The notes below the pieces were generated by a model, which saw only the letters and a list, made by a program, of their open reading frames with translations, was not told where the DNA came from and searched no databases. Positions 1 through 9,873 of a stretch of DNA of 38,315 nucleotides are shown in pieces (position 1 is the stretch's first letter; each line of letters begins with the position of its first letter). The position numbers and the translations under genes were made by a program. The stretch comes from an uncultured Thiocystis sp. (lineage in GTDB: Bacteria > Pseudomonadota > Gammaproteobacteria > Chromatiales > Chromatiaceae). The stretch spans positions 1-38,315 of the forward strand of contig NZ_CAIPNF010000078.1 of the NCBI RefSeq assembly GCF_903866365.1, given 5' to 3'.

Positions 1-56
1 ATCCATGAAAACAGCGTGAAATGGCGTCCATGTCGTGAAAAACGGTCATTCAATAA

Positions 57-140
57 CCGATTGAGGAGAAAGCTACCTTGATTGTCAGCCTTCAGAGCGG
101 CTTCGCCGTGACGTCCGACCTAAGTCGGACAGGCTCCTAG
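57..140. repeat. Degenerate MITE-like terminal fragment
   Basis: The last 19 bases (122-140) match 17 of 19 bases of the right terminal repeat of the intact MITE at 10124-10318. A ten-base block, CTTGATTGTC, is shared at 77-86 here and 10267-10276 there, and a weaker GAGGA..AA block precedes both. No matching left end is visible in the first 56 bases, so this is either a decayed end or a copy continuing to the left of the window. A 7-bp inverted repeat GTCCGAC/GTCGGAC also sits inside it. The rest of 1-312 shows no gene I can support. Confidence 0.5.
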
Positions 141-312
141 GCGCTGCCCCGGTTTGGCGGCGGGCTCGTCCCCGTGCGCTATGTTTGTTTGTATCGAGCG
201 CGAGAGTGTCGAACGCTGTGCTATGCTTTTTCGGCCTTACCGATTTGAGTTGCCAACACCCAAAAACAAAATCAGGTCTTCACGGACCCAACCTCATCAG
301 GTCGAGACAGCC

Positions 313-906
313 ATGTTGAAAGAACTCATCGAATCACTGCAATCCACGAATCGCGAAAGTCTGGCCAATGCCTTCTCCCGCCTGGGATGGATTGGATTTT
401 GGCTGCAAGTCGTGGTCGGGGCGATCCCGGTCATCCTCATGTTGTATTTTTTCACCTTCGCACAATCCCCGACCGGGCCGCGGGCCGGTTTGCCGGTGGT
501 CGAATTCCTGACGCTGGGTAGCCTTGCCATCCTGGTCTTCACGACCTTCTGGTTCTGGCGTTATACGCGCATCGCCAAGCGGCTGCGGGAGCCCAACTCG
601 ACCTTGCCGCTCGACTCCTTGAACCAGACCGTCTGGACCGGGATCACCGCGAGCAGCATCGGCGTCCTATTTTCAGTCAGCGTGATCTTCGTCGAAGCCT
701 CGCATCTGTTGTTCTATTTCCTGTCCTCGCCGCAGGCCGGCGTCCCGATCATCCAGGCCCAGACCGCCGGGAGCAGTTGGGTCTCGGCCGTCGACATGAT
801 GAGTCTGATGGCGCTGATCCTGGTGCTCGCCGCCGAGGTGGCGGTGCTGGTGCTCGGACTCTGGCTGCTGTTCCGGACCGCTCAGTCCTGTCAGGCCGCC
901 GCCTGA
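313..906 (+). CDS. DUF3611-like four-helix membrane protein
   Basis: The protein is about 197 residues with four hydrophobic segments: roughly residues 25-50, 65-85, 110-135 and 165-190. The N-terminal phrase with ESLQSTNRESLANAFSRLGW just before the first helix is what I associate with DUF3611, a family of bacterial and plastid inner-membrane proteins of unknown function. I chose the ATG at 313 because the reading frame upstream (from 154) is low-complexity and not protein-like, and the family start fits MLKELIESL. It stands alone, with a small hairpin after its stop and tamA 92 bp downstream. The family assignment is from memory of the motif; the function is unknown. Confidence 0.7.
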   Translation: MLKELIESLQSTNRESLANAFSRLGWIGFWLQVVVGAIPVILMLYFFTFAQSPTGPRAGLPVVEFLTLGSLAILVFTTFWFWRYTRIAKRLREPNSTLPLDSLNQTVWTGITASSIGVLFSVSVIFVEASHLLFYFLSSPQAGVPIIQAQTAGSSWVSAVDMMSLMALILVLAAEVAVLVLGLWLLFRTAQSCQAAA

Positions 907-960
907 CTTGCCCGCGGGCGCACGCCTCATGCCGCGACGAGCGCTGCGCCTTGCGATCCT

Positions 961-985
961 GGAGCCACGGACGGCTCCGTGTTTG
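961..985 (+). terminator. Weak hairpin between DUF3611-like gene and tamA
   Basis: The inverted repeat GGAGCC (961-966) and GGCTCC (973-978) has a six-base loop and is followed by a poor T-rich stretch (GTGTTTGT). It could end the upstream transcript, but the T tract is weak and tamA begins 20 bp later, so it could equally be a leader hairpin. Confidence 0.3.
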
Positions 986-997
986 TAACGGGACTGC

Positions 998-2875
998 ATG
1001 GCAGTCGCGACGGGGCAAGGCTGGAGATGGATCAGGATCTGGGCCGCGTGGGCGGGACTCGCCCTCGCGGCCCAGGCATATGCCGCCGACCCTCAACCCT
1101 ATCGCGTGACCCTCGTCCCCACGGGCGATGCCGATCTCGATAGCGCCATCGCGGAGAACTCGCTCCTCATCGGCCTGCGCGAGCGGGCACCCGTCGGTCC
1201 CTTTGCTCTGGTGACGCGCGCCGACGCCGACACGGATCGCTTTCTCAAGGTTCTGAACGGCCTGGGCTATTACGACCCGAGGATTGAGGTGCGCATCGCC
1301 GGGCGCGCCAGCGACGATCCCGCTCTGCTGAGGCGGCTCGAAGACCTGCCGGCGGATCCCCCCGCACGGGTAGAGATTAACATCGATCCAGGTCCGCTCT
1401 ACCGCCTGGGCGCGGTCGAGCTTCAGGGGCCGGTGTCAGCGACCGCACGCGCCGCTTTTACCCTGCAACCCGGCGACCCGGCGCGGGCCGCCGCTGTCCT
1501 GGCGGCCGGCCAATCCGTCCTCGACACCCTGCTGGAGGAGAGCTTTGCCTTGGCGACCCTGTCCGAACCGGACGCGGTGGTCGATCACGCCGCCCGCACC
1601 CTGGATATCCTCTACCTGGCCGAACCCGGCCCGCGGCTCGGACTGGGCGCGGTCGAGGTGATCGGACTCGACCGGCTGCGCAAGGACGCCGTCCAGCGCC
1701 GCCTGGGTCTGACGCTCGGCGAGCCCTTCAGCCCGAGCCGTCTGGAGACCGCCCGCCGCGATCTGCTGGCATCCGGGGCGCTGGCCTGGGCGCGACTGAC
1801 CCCCGCGACCGCGCCGGATGAACAGGGACGCTTGCCGCTCAGACTGGAGGTGGCCGAGCGGCCATTACGCGCGCTCCGTCTGGGCGGCGCGTATTCCAGC
1901 GACATCGGCGGCTCGCTCACCGCGTCCTGGACCCATCGCAATCTGTTCGGACGGGCCGAGCAGTTGACCCTCGGGGCCGAGGTCGGAGAATTGACCGCGA
2001 ACCGGCCCGATGAATTGGGCTATCTCACGACCGTGACCCTGCGTCTCCCGGATGTCTGGCGGCGCGACCTGAATCTGCGCTTCGACCTTGGGGCCACGCG
2101 GGAATTTCTCGACGCCTACGATCGTGATGCGGCCAACGCCGCCGTATCCCTGGAACGACGATTTTCCGCCGAATGGTCGGGGCGCGCGGGTCTCGGCTTC
2201 GATGTCTCGCGCGTCACCCAGGACGACGTGACCCAGGATTACCGCCTGTTGTCTTTGCCGGCCAGCGTGATGCATGACAGCACCGACGACCCGCTCGACC
2301 CGGCGCGCGGGATCCGCCTGACGGTCCAGTTGATCCCCACTGGGGCGCTGGAGGGCGCCGGGCAGGGCTTCGTCCTTGGGCGCGCCACCGGCTCGGCCTA
2401 TCTCGATCTGAGCAACCTACTCCAGAGCGTCCCCGCACCGGCGGATCGAAGCGGCCGCCGGATTCTGGCCACGCGCCTGGCGCTGGGCAGTCTTGTCGGC
2501 ACCGCAGCGGATGCGGTTCCGCCCGATTGGCGGTTTTATTCCGGCGGCGGCGGATCGGTCCGGGGCTATCCCTTCCAATCGATCGGTCCAGAGACCTCGT
2601 CCGGGCAACCCGCCGGGGGCGACGGCCTGCTGGAAATGGCGCTGGAACTGCGTCAGCGGTTTGGCGCCAAGTGGGGTCTGGCCGGTTTCCTGGACGCCGG
2701 CGCGATCTCGGCGAACGGTCTTGCCGGCGCGGATCGCCTCGCGGTCGGATTCGGACTGGGTCTGCGCTATTACACGCCGATCGGTCCGGTGCGCGTGGAT
2801 GTGGCGACCCCGCTCACCCAGCGCGAGGGGATCGACCCGGTACAGCTCTATATCGGCATCGGGCAAGCCTTTTGA
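998..2875 (+). CDS. tamA: TamA, Omp85-family outer-membrane assembly protein
   Basis: This 625-residue protein has a signal peptide (about residues 1-30, ending in a QAYAA-like cleavage site), an N-terminal half with POTRA-like repeats (about 35-275) and a C-terminal 16-strand-type barrel ending in an aromatic residue (...GIGQAF). The Omp85 hallmark VRGY (in GGSVRGYPF, near residue 525) lies in the segment that corresponds to barrel loop L6. The length fits TamA (about 580-630) rather than BamA (about 800). Known role: TamA works with TamB in outer-membrane protein insertion and in phospholipid homeostasis between the membranes. tamB follows 11 bp downstream, which supports the call. A GGGA sequence precedes the ATG. 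Confidence 0.93.
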   Translation: MAVATGQGWRWIRIWAAWAGLALAAQAYAADPQPYRVTLVPTGDADLDSAIAENSLLIGLRERAPVGPFALVTRADADTDRFLKVLNGLGYYDPRIEVRIAGRASDDPALLRRLEDLPADPPARVEINIDPGPLYRLGAVELQGPVSATARAAFTLQPGDPARAAAVLAAGQSVLDTLLEESFALATLSEPDAVVDHAARTLDILYLAEPGPRLGLGAVEVIGLDRLRKDAVQRRLGLTLGEPFSPSRLETARRDLLASGALAWARLTPATAPDEQGRLPLRLEVAERPLRALRLGGAYSSDIGGSLTASWTHRNLFGRAEQLTLGAEVGELTANRPDELGYLTTVTLRLPDVWRRDLNLRFDLGATREFLDAYDRDAANAAVSLERRFSAEWSGRAGLGFDVSRVTQDDVTQDYRLLSLPASVMHDSTDDPLDPARGIRLTVQLIPTGALEGAGQGFVLGRATGSAYLDLSNLLQSVPAPADRSGRRILATRLALGSLVGTAADAVPPDWRFYSGGGGSVRGYPFQSIGPETSSGQPAGGDGLLEMALELRQRFGAKWGLAGFLDAGAISANGLAGADRLAVGFGLGLRYYTPIGPVRVDVATPLTQREGIDPVQLYIGIGQAF

Positions 2876-2886
2876 TCGCTCGGGCG

Positions 2887-5800
2887 ATGCTTCGGGCCAT
2901 CTCGCGGCAACTGCTGGTCGCGCTCCTGTTGCCCCTGGCCTTGGCGGGGCTGGTCCTGCTCGCCGCCAACACGCACGCCGGTCAACGGCTCATCGTCTGG
3001 GCCATCGAGCAGGCGAGCGACGGACGGATCCTGATCGAGGGCTTGAGCGGAACCTTGCCCGGCGCGCCCCGACTGGCCCGTCTCGACTGGCGCGACGCGG
3101 ACGGCGCCTGGCTGCGGGTCGAGGATGCCGCCATCGATCTTGACCTCTGGGGGCTGACACGGCGGGAATTGGTCATCGATACCCTGACGGCGCGGGCGGT
3201 CTATCTGACGCGGCTGCCGCGCTCGGACGGAACCGACTCCCAACCTCTTAGTCTGCCCCTGTCGGTTCGGTTGCGACGCCTGACCCTTGACTGTTTCGAT
3301 CTCGATGCAGCCCTGTTGGGTCTGCCCCTGACGTTTTCCGTCGCGGGTAACGCCGTGGCGCTCGCGCCGGGCGGAGCTGAAACGGGTGGCGCGGTGGACG
3401 CGGAGGCCATGCTGGAGCTGACCGCGCCTGACGGAACGGGTCGCTATCAACTCACGGGGCAGGCCGTGAACGGACAGTCTCGTCTGCATCTGCGTCTCTC
3501 CGAGTCGCCGGACGGCCAACTCGCCCGGTTGGCCAACCGGGCGGGACTCGGCGCGCTGACCGCGCTTGGCGGGATGACCGTCGACGGCACGCTGGCAGGA
3601 ACCCGCGAGGCGTTGACCCTGGATGCCGCCCTAGCGGTCGGGTCGCTCGTCTTGAACGCCACCGGATCGCTGCATCCGACGCTCGGCGCGGCGACGCAAC
3701 TGACTCTGGCGGCCAGCGCGCCCGCCCTGACGTTGTCTCCTGAATCCCTGCCCGGCCTGGAAACCCCGCTGGCCTGGCGGCGGGCGGCACTGACGGCGGA
3801 TCTGCATGGTCCCTGGCGTGCCCTCCAGGGCAGCGCCCAGATCCGGTTTGAAGGACTGACGAGCAGCGACCTGAAGGTCGACCGCCTGACCGCCTCCGCG
3901 TTTGGCGAGACCCGTCGCCTGCGCCTGGATGCGCTCGTCGAAGGTCTGAAGACGCCGGTCGATCTGCCCCCAGGGATCGCGGCGGACCCGCTCCGGCTCG
4001 CCGGCGAACTCGCCTACGACGACCCGGACTGGCCCTTCCTGCTCCGTCTTCGCCATCCGCTGCTCGACCTTGACGCCCTGGGTCTGGCCCGGCAACTGTC
4101 CGAGGCCATCGAATGGACGATGACTCTGCCCAATCTCGCCGCCCTGGTTCCGGGTTGGTCGGGACAGGTGCGTGCGCAAGGGCGTCTCACGGGCGGCTTG
4201 AGCGTGCCGGTGCTCACCGCCGTGCTGACCACCACCGACATGGCTGTTCAGATGGCGCCCACGCTCGACGGCACGGCCGATCTCGGCCGTGGCCGGCTCA
4301 CCGGCCAGCTCCATGCCCGCCTGTCCGATCCCTGGGGAGCGCTCGACCTGACTGGCGACTGGGCCGGTCAACCCGTCTCCATCGCGATCAGCGCCGGGCG
4401 AACCGCGAACGAAGGACTGCGACTCTCGCTCGGCGACAGCCGTTGGGGGAGCGTTGCGATCAGCGGCGATCTGGAACTGCCGCTGGGGGCCGCCCAACCC
4501 CAGGGAGCGTTACGGCTCAACGCGGCGCGGCTGGCCGACCTCGTCCCCCTGCTGCAACCCTGGACGGGGACCTCGCTCGCCGGCCGTCTCGATGCCAGTC
4601 TGATCCTGCCGCCCGCGAGTGCGGCGGAGATCGCGGCAAAGGGGACAGATCTGCTGCTGCCCGGCGCGGTCAGGATGCAGACCCTGGATCTCGACGGACG
4701 AGTGACCGACGGACGACTGGCTGACCCTGGGAAGGCGAAGATCCGCGCGCGCCTGCACCTGGAGGGACTGTCATGGGAGGGGCCGAACGGCGTGTCGAAC
4801 GGTGTCCTGACGGCAACCGCGCAAGGATCGGCGCTCAACCCCGCGCTGACCCTGAACACGGCTCTGACGACCCCGGCTGGCCGGATCGTCCTGAAGGCAT
4901 CGGGACGCTTCGATCTGCCTGCCCGCCGACTGGCATTCCAGCACCTTGATGCCCGCGTCCAGGACGAATCCATTCGTCTGCTGGCCCCGGCCGTGCTGGA
5001 TCTGCGCGCCGGGATTGCGGTGGATCGACTGCGCCTGGGATTGCGCAAAGGCAGCATCGAGATTACCGGACGAGCGACGCCCAAACTGAATCTCCGGGCG
5101 AAGATTGCCGCGCTCCCGCTGGAATTCCTGAGCCTGGCGGTTCCGGAGTCTCCGCTGACCGGCATTCTGTCCGGCGAGGCCCAGCTCGCCGGCGCGCCAG
5201 ACGCGCCGCTCGGGTCGCTGCGGCTTCAGACCAAAGGGTTGCGACTGAACACGCTGGCCGGACGCAGCCTCCCGCCCGCCGACATCAAGGCCGACATCGA
5301 TCTGGAACCGACAGGAACCCGGCTCGCGATCCAGGCCGAGGCTGGGGCGGACAACCGCCTGAGCCTGCGGGGACGCCTCGCCGGACGTCGACCCCTCGTC
5401 CCGGAAGCACTGGATCTGCGCGCGACCGGCCAACTGAATCTCAACCTGCTCGACCCGCTGCTCACCGGCAGAGGGCGCCAGGCGAGCGGCCGGGTGACGC
5501 TGGATACCGCCATCGCCGGCAGCCCGACCGACCCCCGGCTGAACGGAACGCTCCAGCTCGCGGAGGCCGCCTTCTGGGATCGCACTCTCGGTCTGGCCCT
5601 GACCGGGATCGCGGGAACCCTGCGGCTCTCGGGCGACACGCTGCGCGTCGAGCGTCTCGCCGGGACCGCCGGGAGTGGCTCCATCGCGCTCAGTGGCAGT
5701 CTCGGCCTGCTGGCGCCAGGCGTTCCGATGGACCTGACGCTGGTCGCGCGCGCGGCCCGCCCGATCCAGAGCGATCTGCTGGACGCCCAGGGGGATGCGG

Positions 5801-6690
5801 ACTTGACGCTGCGCGGAAACCTCGCGGACGGTCCGAAGCTCGTCGGCGCGGTCCGGTTGAGCCGCGTCGAGATCCGTCTGCCCGAACGCCTGCCCGCGAA
5901 CATCGCCACCCTTCGGGTCCGCGAGCGAGGCGCGCCAATCACGGCGCCGGAACCTCCCTCGGGACTGAGTGGCGCCGCCGCCATCGGGCTTGACCTGACG
6001 ATTTCGGCGCACCGCGCCGTCACCGTGCGCGGGCGAGGCATCGATGCCGAGTTGGGCGGAGCGGCGCGTCTCGGCGGGACCGTCGCCGCCCCGCTGGTCA
6101 GCGGCGGGTTCGACCTGCTGCGCGGACAGTACGAACTGGTCGGGCAGAACCTGCGCTTCAATCGTGGGCGGATCGAATTCGATGGGGCCGCCGGATTCGA
6201 TCCGAGCCTGGACCTGGAGTCACGCACGAGCACCGACGGCGGTACCGCAATCCTCTCGGTCCTCGGCCGGGCAAGCGCGCCGCGCATCGTGCTGCGGGGC
6301 GAGCCCGACATGCCCGACGGCGAGATCCTGTCCCGGCTGCTGTTTGGCGTCGCCGGAGGTCGCCTGTCCGCGCTCCAGGCCGCGCGGCTCGGGATTGCCA
6401 CCGCATCGCTCGCGGGCATCGCGGTGGACGGACCCGGCCTCCTGGAGCGGGCGCGCGCCCGACTGGGACTGCACCGGCTCATGCTCGGCACCGACGAGCA
6501 GGGCCGGACCACCCTGGAAGGGGGGCGGCAGGTGTCCGATGGCGTCTATCTCGGGGTACGGCAGAACGCCCGCGCCGGTGAGCCGCAGGGCGTCCTGCGG
6601 ATCGAAATCACCCCCAATCTGCGGCTTGAGGCGGATGTCGGCGCCACGGGCGGCACCCGCGCGGGAGCGGCTTACGAGATCGAATACTGA
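2887..6690 (+). CDS. tamB: TamB, inner-membrane-anchored translocation/assembly module protein
   Basis: The protein is 1267 residues. It has an N-terminal transmembrane anchor (about residues 8-28), a long repetitive beta-rich body full of alternating hydrophobic residues, and a C-terminal DUF490/TamB domain (about the last 350 residues). That domain contains the typical GxxxLxRGxYEL-like segment and the end ...GAAYEIEY. TamB is known to span the periplasm as a hydrophobic groove and to contact TamA. I chose ATG 2887; a TTG at 2872 overlapping the tamA stop is in frame and would add five residues. The two genes are clearly one transcription unit. Confidence 0.92.
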   Translation: MLRAISRQLLVALLLPLALAGLVLLAANTHAGQRLIVWAIEQASDGRILIEGLSGTLPGAPRLARLDWRDADGAWLRVEDAAIDLDLWGLTRRELVIDTLTARAVYLTRLPRSDGTDSQPLSLPLSVRLRRLTLDCFDLDAALLGLPLTFSVAGNAVALAPGGAETGGAVDAEAMLELTAPDGTGRYQLTGQAVNGQSRLHLRLSESPDGQLARLANRAGLGALTALGGMTVDGTLAGTREALTLDAALAVGSLVLNATGSLHPTLGAATQLTLAASAPALTLSPESLPGLETPLAWRRAALTADLHGPWRALQGSAQIRFEGLTSSDLKVDRLTASAFGETRRLRLDALVEGLKTPVDLPPGIAADPLRLAGELAYDDPDWPFLLRLRHPLLDLDALGLARQLSEAIEWTMTLPNLAALVPGWSGQVRAQGRLTGGLSVPVLTAVLTTTDMAVQMAPTLDGTADLGRGRLTGQLHARLSDPWGALDLTGDWAGQPVSIAISAGRTANEGLRLSLGDSRWGSVAISGDLELPLGAAQPQGALRLNAARLADLVPLLQPWTGTSLAGRLDASLILPPASAAEIAAKGTDLLLPGAVRMQTLDLDGRVTDGRLADPGKAKIRARLHLEGLSWEGPNGVSNGVLTATAQGSALNPALTLNTALTTPAGRIVLKASGRFDLPARRLAFQHLDARVQDESIRLLAPAVLDLRAGIAVDRLRLGLRKGSIEITGRATPKLNLRAKIAALPLEFLSLAVPESPLTGILSGEAQLAGAPDAPLGSLRLQTKGLRLNTLAGRSLPPADIKADIDLEPTGTRLAIQAEAGADNRLSLRGRLAGRRPLVPEALDLRATGQLNLNLLDPLLTGRGRQASGRVTLDTAIAGSPTDPRLNGTLQLAEAAFWDRTLGLALTGIAGTLRLSGDTLRVERLAGTAGSGSIALSGSLGLLAPGVPMDLTLVARAARPIQSDLLDAQGDADLTLRGNLADGPKLVGAVRLSRVEIRLPERLPANIATLRVRERGAPITAPEPPSGLSGAAAIGLDLTISAHRAVTVRGRGIDAELGGAARLGGTVAAPLVSGGFDLLRGQYELVGQNLRFNRGRIEFDGAAGFDPSLDLESRTSTDGGTAILSVLGRASAPRIVLRGEPDMPDGEILSRLLFGVAGGRLSALQAARLGIATASLAGIAVDGPGLLERARARLGLHRLMLGTDEQGRTTLEGGRQVSDGVYLGVRQNARAGEPQGVLRIEITPNLRLEADVGATGGTRAGAAYEIEY

Positions 6691-6821
6691 CAACCCGACC
6701 CAAAGGCCCCACCTTGCAGGAGCGCCACCCTCGAACCTGGCCGTCCCTAGTACAACTGCTCGCAAGTCTTGTTAACGCAGATGGTTGAAGGCGCCAAATG
6801 CTTGCAGATGATTCAAGTTTG

Positions 6822-6863
6822 TCGTTGTCGTAATCGACGATCCGACTACGACTACGACAACGA
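6822..6863. other. Inverted repeat in the tamB / hydrolase convergent gap
   Basis: TCGTTGTCGTA (6822-6832) and TACGACAACGA (6853-6863) are perfect 11-bp arms around a 20-base spacer. The gap 6691-6910 lies between tamB and a gene transcribed toward it, so a bidirectional terminator or mRNA 3' structure is plausible. There is no T tract on either side. Nothing else was seen in the gap. Confidence 0.45.
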
Positions 6864-6910
6864 TCGCTGCTCAGCTTGGTCATGACCCGTCGGTCTGAGG
6901 CGAAGCCTCG

Positions 6911-8371
6911 CTAGTTGGCTGGGCTGACGATCCCTTCCTCGATGCGGTCAAGCAGATAGGGGAAGAATGGATTGGAGGACATGCGGATCAGCATGTCCGC
7001 GCCGACGATCAGCGCCCCCCGCTCGCCCCGCAGTGACAAGGCGCCCAGACGGATGCCGAAATCCTCCGCGTCGTCGGGCTCCAGTCCATAGAGCGGATCG
7101 TTCAGCGGAAAGGGCAAGGCGACATGCGAGAGCGAGAAGATCGTAGACGGATAGTGCAGTCCCAGGCGGTCGATGCGCTCGGCGGTTTCGCCAGCCGGGA
7201 TGACGCGGGCCACGACCTCGCGGCGGTCGGCAGCGGCGTTGGTGACGAGCGTGGTCCGGTAGGCGCGCGGTGCGGCGGGCAGCAGACGAGCGGGATCCAG
7301 ATCCCCGCCAGAGCGCAGCAGCGGACCGAATTTGACGCTGCGATTCAGGTCGAACAGCACCAGTTCGCTGCCGTTCGCGGGAAGTCGGGCATAGAGCGAT
7401 TCCACGATCGCCCGGGTGCTCACGGTGAAATCCACGATCGACTGAAAGGTCAGGATGGGCGGCAAGGCGTTCAGTCGACCATCCTGCGCGGCGCGCGCCA
7501 GACGGCGCTGGAGCAGGCGCGACAGCAGCGAGGATTGCCGCGCCGCGTTGACGGGGAAGGAGTTGTATTTGAAGGGATTGAACTCGGGCAGCACGCTGAT
7601 CCAGGCGGCGTTGGCGAAGGCGGGAAAGATCGCCGGAAGCCCCAGCAGACCGGCGAACCGGGCGAAGGCGGTGATACCGATCATCGGCGAGATCAGCACG
7701 ATGCGCTCGGCCTGGGGCAGGTCAGGGTCGTCGATGGCGTCCAGGGCGTATTTCATCGCCAGCGCCCCGCCTTGCGAATAGCCGACGAGATGCAGCGGCG
7801 TGTTCGGACCCGCGCGCCGCCGGGCTTCCCGCACGGCGAGTTGCGTGGCGGCCGTCCAATCCTCCCAGTCGACCGCGGTCAATCCGCCTGGAACGGTGCC
7901 ATGCCCCGGTAGCCGGATCGCGCATGCGACATAGCCATGCTCACGGTAGCGCCGGGCGAGGTTGCGCAGACTGTAGGGCGAATCGGTCAGACCATGCAGC
8001 AGCACCACGGCCCCGACCGGCGGCCCGTCGGGGTCCAGCACGAAGGAGCGGTTCCAGTCCTGCGCGAAACGGCCGGGATAAAGCGGACTACCGTCGAAAT
8101 AGCGATTGGCCGGCACCCGGTCCGCCGGGTCCAGTTGCTGGGTCACCGCCGTCTCCAGCTCGGCGAAGATGGCCGACTCGACGTCCAGATAGCCTGTCCA
8201 ATCGGCGCGCGCCAACTCAGCCGCCGTCAATTCGTCCGGGACATGCGTATGCCAGGGACCGAGCGGCGCGGCACGATGCGCGAGGTAGGCGCGCGCGGCC
8301 AGGATGGCGAATAGCCCGATCGCCGCCAAAATCAGGATCCATTTCAAAAGCATCAGGTTCTTCAAGCGCAT
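6911..8371 (-). CDS. Membrane-anchored alpha/beta hydrolase (serine lipase/esterase type)
   Basis: The 486-residue protein begins with an N-terminal transmembrane helix (about residues 10-30), so it is probably anchored with its catalytic domain in the periplasm. The alpha/beta-hydrolase core shows LLHGLTDSP (oxyanion region) and the nucleophile elbow GYSQGG (serine). A late SHVALPF segment probably supplies the catalytic histidine. The pattern is that of the lysophospholipase/carboxylesterase (hydrolase-4, serine aminopeptidase S33) group. The substrate cannot be read from sequence. It is divergent from the hydrolase gene at 8525 across 153 bp, and both products are membrane-anchored hydrolases, so a shared envelope-lipid role is possible but is inference. 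Confidence 0.82.
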   Translation of the reverse strand: MRLKNLMLLKWILILAAIGLFAILAARAYLAHRAAPLGPWHTHVPDELTAAELARADWTGYLDVESAIFAELETAVTQQLDPADRVPANRYFDGSPLYPGRFAQDWNRSFVLDPDGPPVGAVVLLHGLTDSPYSLRNLARRYREHGYVACAIRLPGHGTVPGGLTAVDWEDWTAATQLAVREARRRAGPNTPLHLVGYSQGGALAMKYALDAIDDPDLPQAERIVLISPMIGITAFARFAGLLGLPAIFPAFANAAWISVLPEFNPFKYNSFPVNAARQSSLLSRLLQRRLARAAQDGRLNALPPILTFQSIVDFTVSTRAIVESLYARLPANGSELVLFDLNRSVKFGPLLRSGGDLDPARLLPAAPRAYRTTLVTNAAADRREVVARVIPAGETAERIDRLGLHYPSTIFSLSHVALPFPLNDPLYGLEPDDAEDFGIRLGALSLRGERGALIVGADMLIRMSSNPFFPYLLDRIEEGIVSPAN

Positions 8372-8524
8372 TCAACCGTGTCAAGGGGCAGGAAGCGTGG
8401 CGTGCAAGGTATCATCGCGTCCTGGAAGCTCGTCGGCGGGATGGTAGACGCTCGCCGGAGACACGACAAGACGCGGAGTGGCCAGCGCTCCTTCCACGCA
8501 GATGCACGATAAGACGGAGACAGC

Positions 8525-9790
8525 ATGAAACGAGTGTTCACGATCGGCGGCCTGGTTCTGGCGGTGTTGCTCGGATCGGGCGCCTACGTCTATTTTCTCT
8601 CCACCAGCAGCACGCTGGAGCGCGCCGAGAGTTTCCAGTTCCGGCGGATGCAGGTGGCGCGGGTCGGCGAGGATGGCGTCTACCGGTTTTTCTACGCGAC
8701 CAATCGCATCCCCAATGCCGCGAACGATGGCGCGGAGACGCTGCTTGAGGAGCGGTTCAACGCGCAGCGCGACGGGCAGCTTCGGTTTGGCCGTTTCGAC
8801 ACCGCGATCCGCCCGACGCTGGGTCTCGGGATGTGGCTGGACGCGGGCATGTGGTTCCTGGAGGAAGAGATTCGGATCCTTGACGAGACACCCCTGGAGC
8901 AAACCGATTTCGCCGCGCAGCTCCGCCAGATGGTGGCCCGCTCGCCCAAGCGTTCCCTGCTCGTCCTGGTCCACGGCTTCCGCACGGACTTCCCGCATGC
9001 GCTGCGCGGGACCGCCTTTCTGTCGCACATTCTGGATATCGATACGCCGGTGCTGGTCTTCGATTGGCCGGCCGATCAGGGCAGCTCGCTGCGCGGTTAT
9101 CGTCGCGCGCAACGCATGGCGACGGAATCGGCGGCGGAACTGGCGGCCACGCTGCGGCTGATCGTCGATGACATCGCGCCCGAGCGGATCTGGCTCGTCG
9201 CCAACAGCATGGGCGCGCAGGTGGTCGTGGACACTTTCAGCCTGCTGGCTCGCGATCCCGTCTGGGCGGACGCCGCGCCGGAAATCGCGCAGGTGGTGCT
9301 GACGGCCCCCGATGTCAGCCGGGCGCGGTTTACCGAGCAGTTCCGGCATGAGCTCGCCATGCTGGCCGATCGCACCACGGTCTATGTGTCCGCGAACGAC
9401 CGGGCGCTGCTGGTCAGCCGGGCCATCAACCGCGAGCGCCGGCTCGGCGAAAGCACGCTCTCCAAGACCGACGCGACGCTGGCCAGCACTCCCGATCCGG
9501 CGCGGGAGAGCGCATCCGACCCCCTGCCGGAAGAAACGCTGGAGAGGGAACTCGCGGAGGTCCGGGAGGTGCTTGAACTGCTCGAACCCGACAGCGAACG
9601 GGTGACTCTGGTCGATGTCACGCCGGTCAATCGCACCCGCAATTTCCACAACTTCAGCTTCGAGGTGCCGGAATACTTCGACGATATCTTTATGCGCCTG
9701 CTCAACGAAGAGACGCCCGAAAACCGCCCGCGCTATCGGTTCGTGACCCCGGAGGGCAAAGCCTATTCCGTGTTGACCAGAGGGCGTTAG
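8525..9790 (+). CDS. DUF900-type alpha/beta hydrolase, membrane-anchored
   Basis: The 421-residue protein has an N-terminal signal anchor (about residues 5-27) and then a domain with FYATNR. It also has LVHGFRTDF (oxyanion loop), FDWPADQ and the nucleophile motif NSMGAQ, all characteristic of DUF900 (Pfam Abhydrolase-type) proteins. The C-terminal histidine candidate lies in the HNFSFEVPEYF region. A good GGAG ribosome site sits just before the ATG. A stretch rich in Glu/Ser at about residues 325-360 is probably a flexible insert. The physiological substrate is unknown. Confidence 0.82.
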   Translation: MKRVFTIGGLVLAVLLGSGAYVYFLSTSSTLERAESFQFRRMQVARVGEDGVYRFFYATNRIPNAANDGAETLLEERFNAQRDGQLRFGRFDTAIRPTLGLGMWLDAGMWFLEEEIRILDETPLEQTDFAAQLRQMVARSPKRSLLVLVHGFRTDFPHALRGTAFLSHILDIDTPVLVFDWPADQGSSLRGYRRAQRMATESAAELAATLRLIVDDIAPERIWLVANSMGAQVVVDTFSLLARDPVWADAAPEIAQVVLTAPDVSRARFTEQFRHELAMLADRTTVYVSANDRALLVSRAINRERRLGESTLSKTDATLASTPDPARESASDPLPEETLERELAEVREVLELLEPDSERVTLVDVTPVNRTRNFHNFSFEVPEYFDDIFMRLLNEETPENRPRYRFVTPEGKAYSVLTRGR

Positions 9791-9873
9791 GCGTTTTTCG
9801 GAAAACCGGGCTCATCTGCGGATGACGGTCATCCGCGGGAGATCCGCCTGACGGTCATTCCGCTTGCGAGTCC

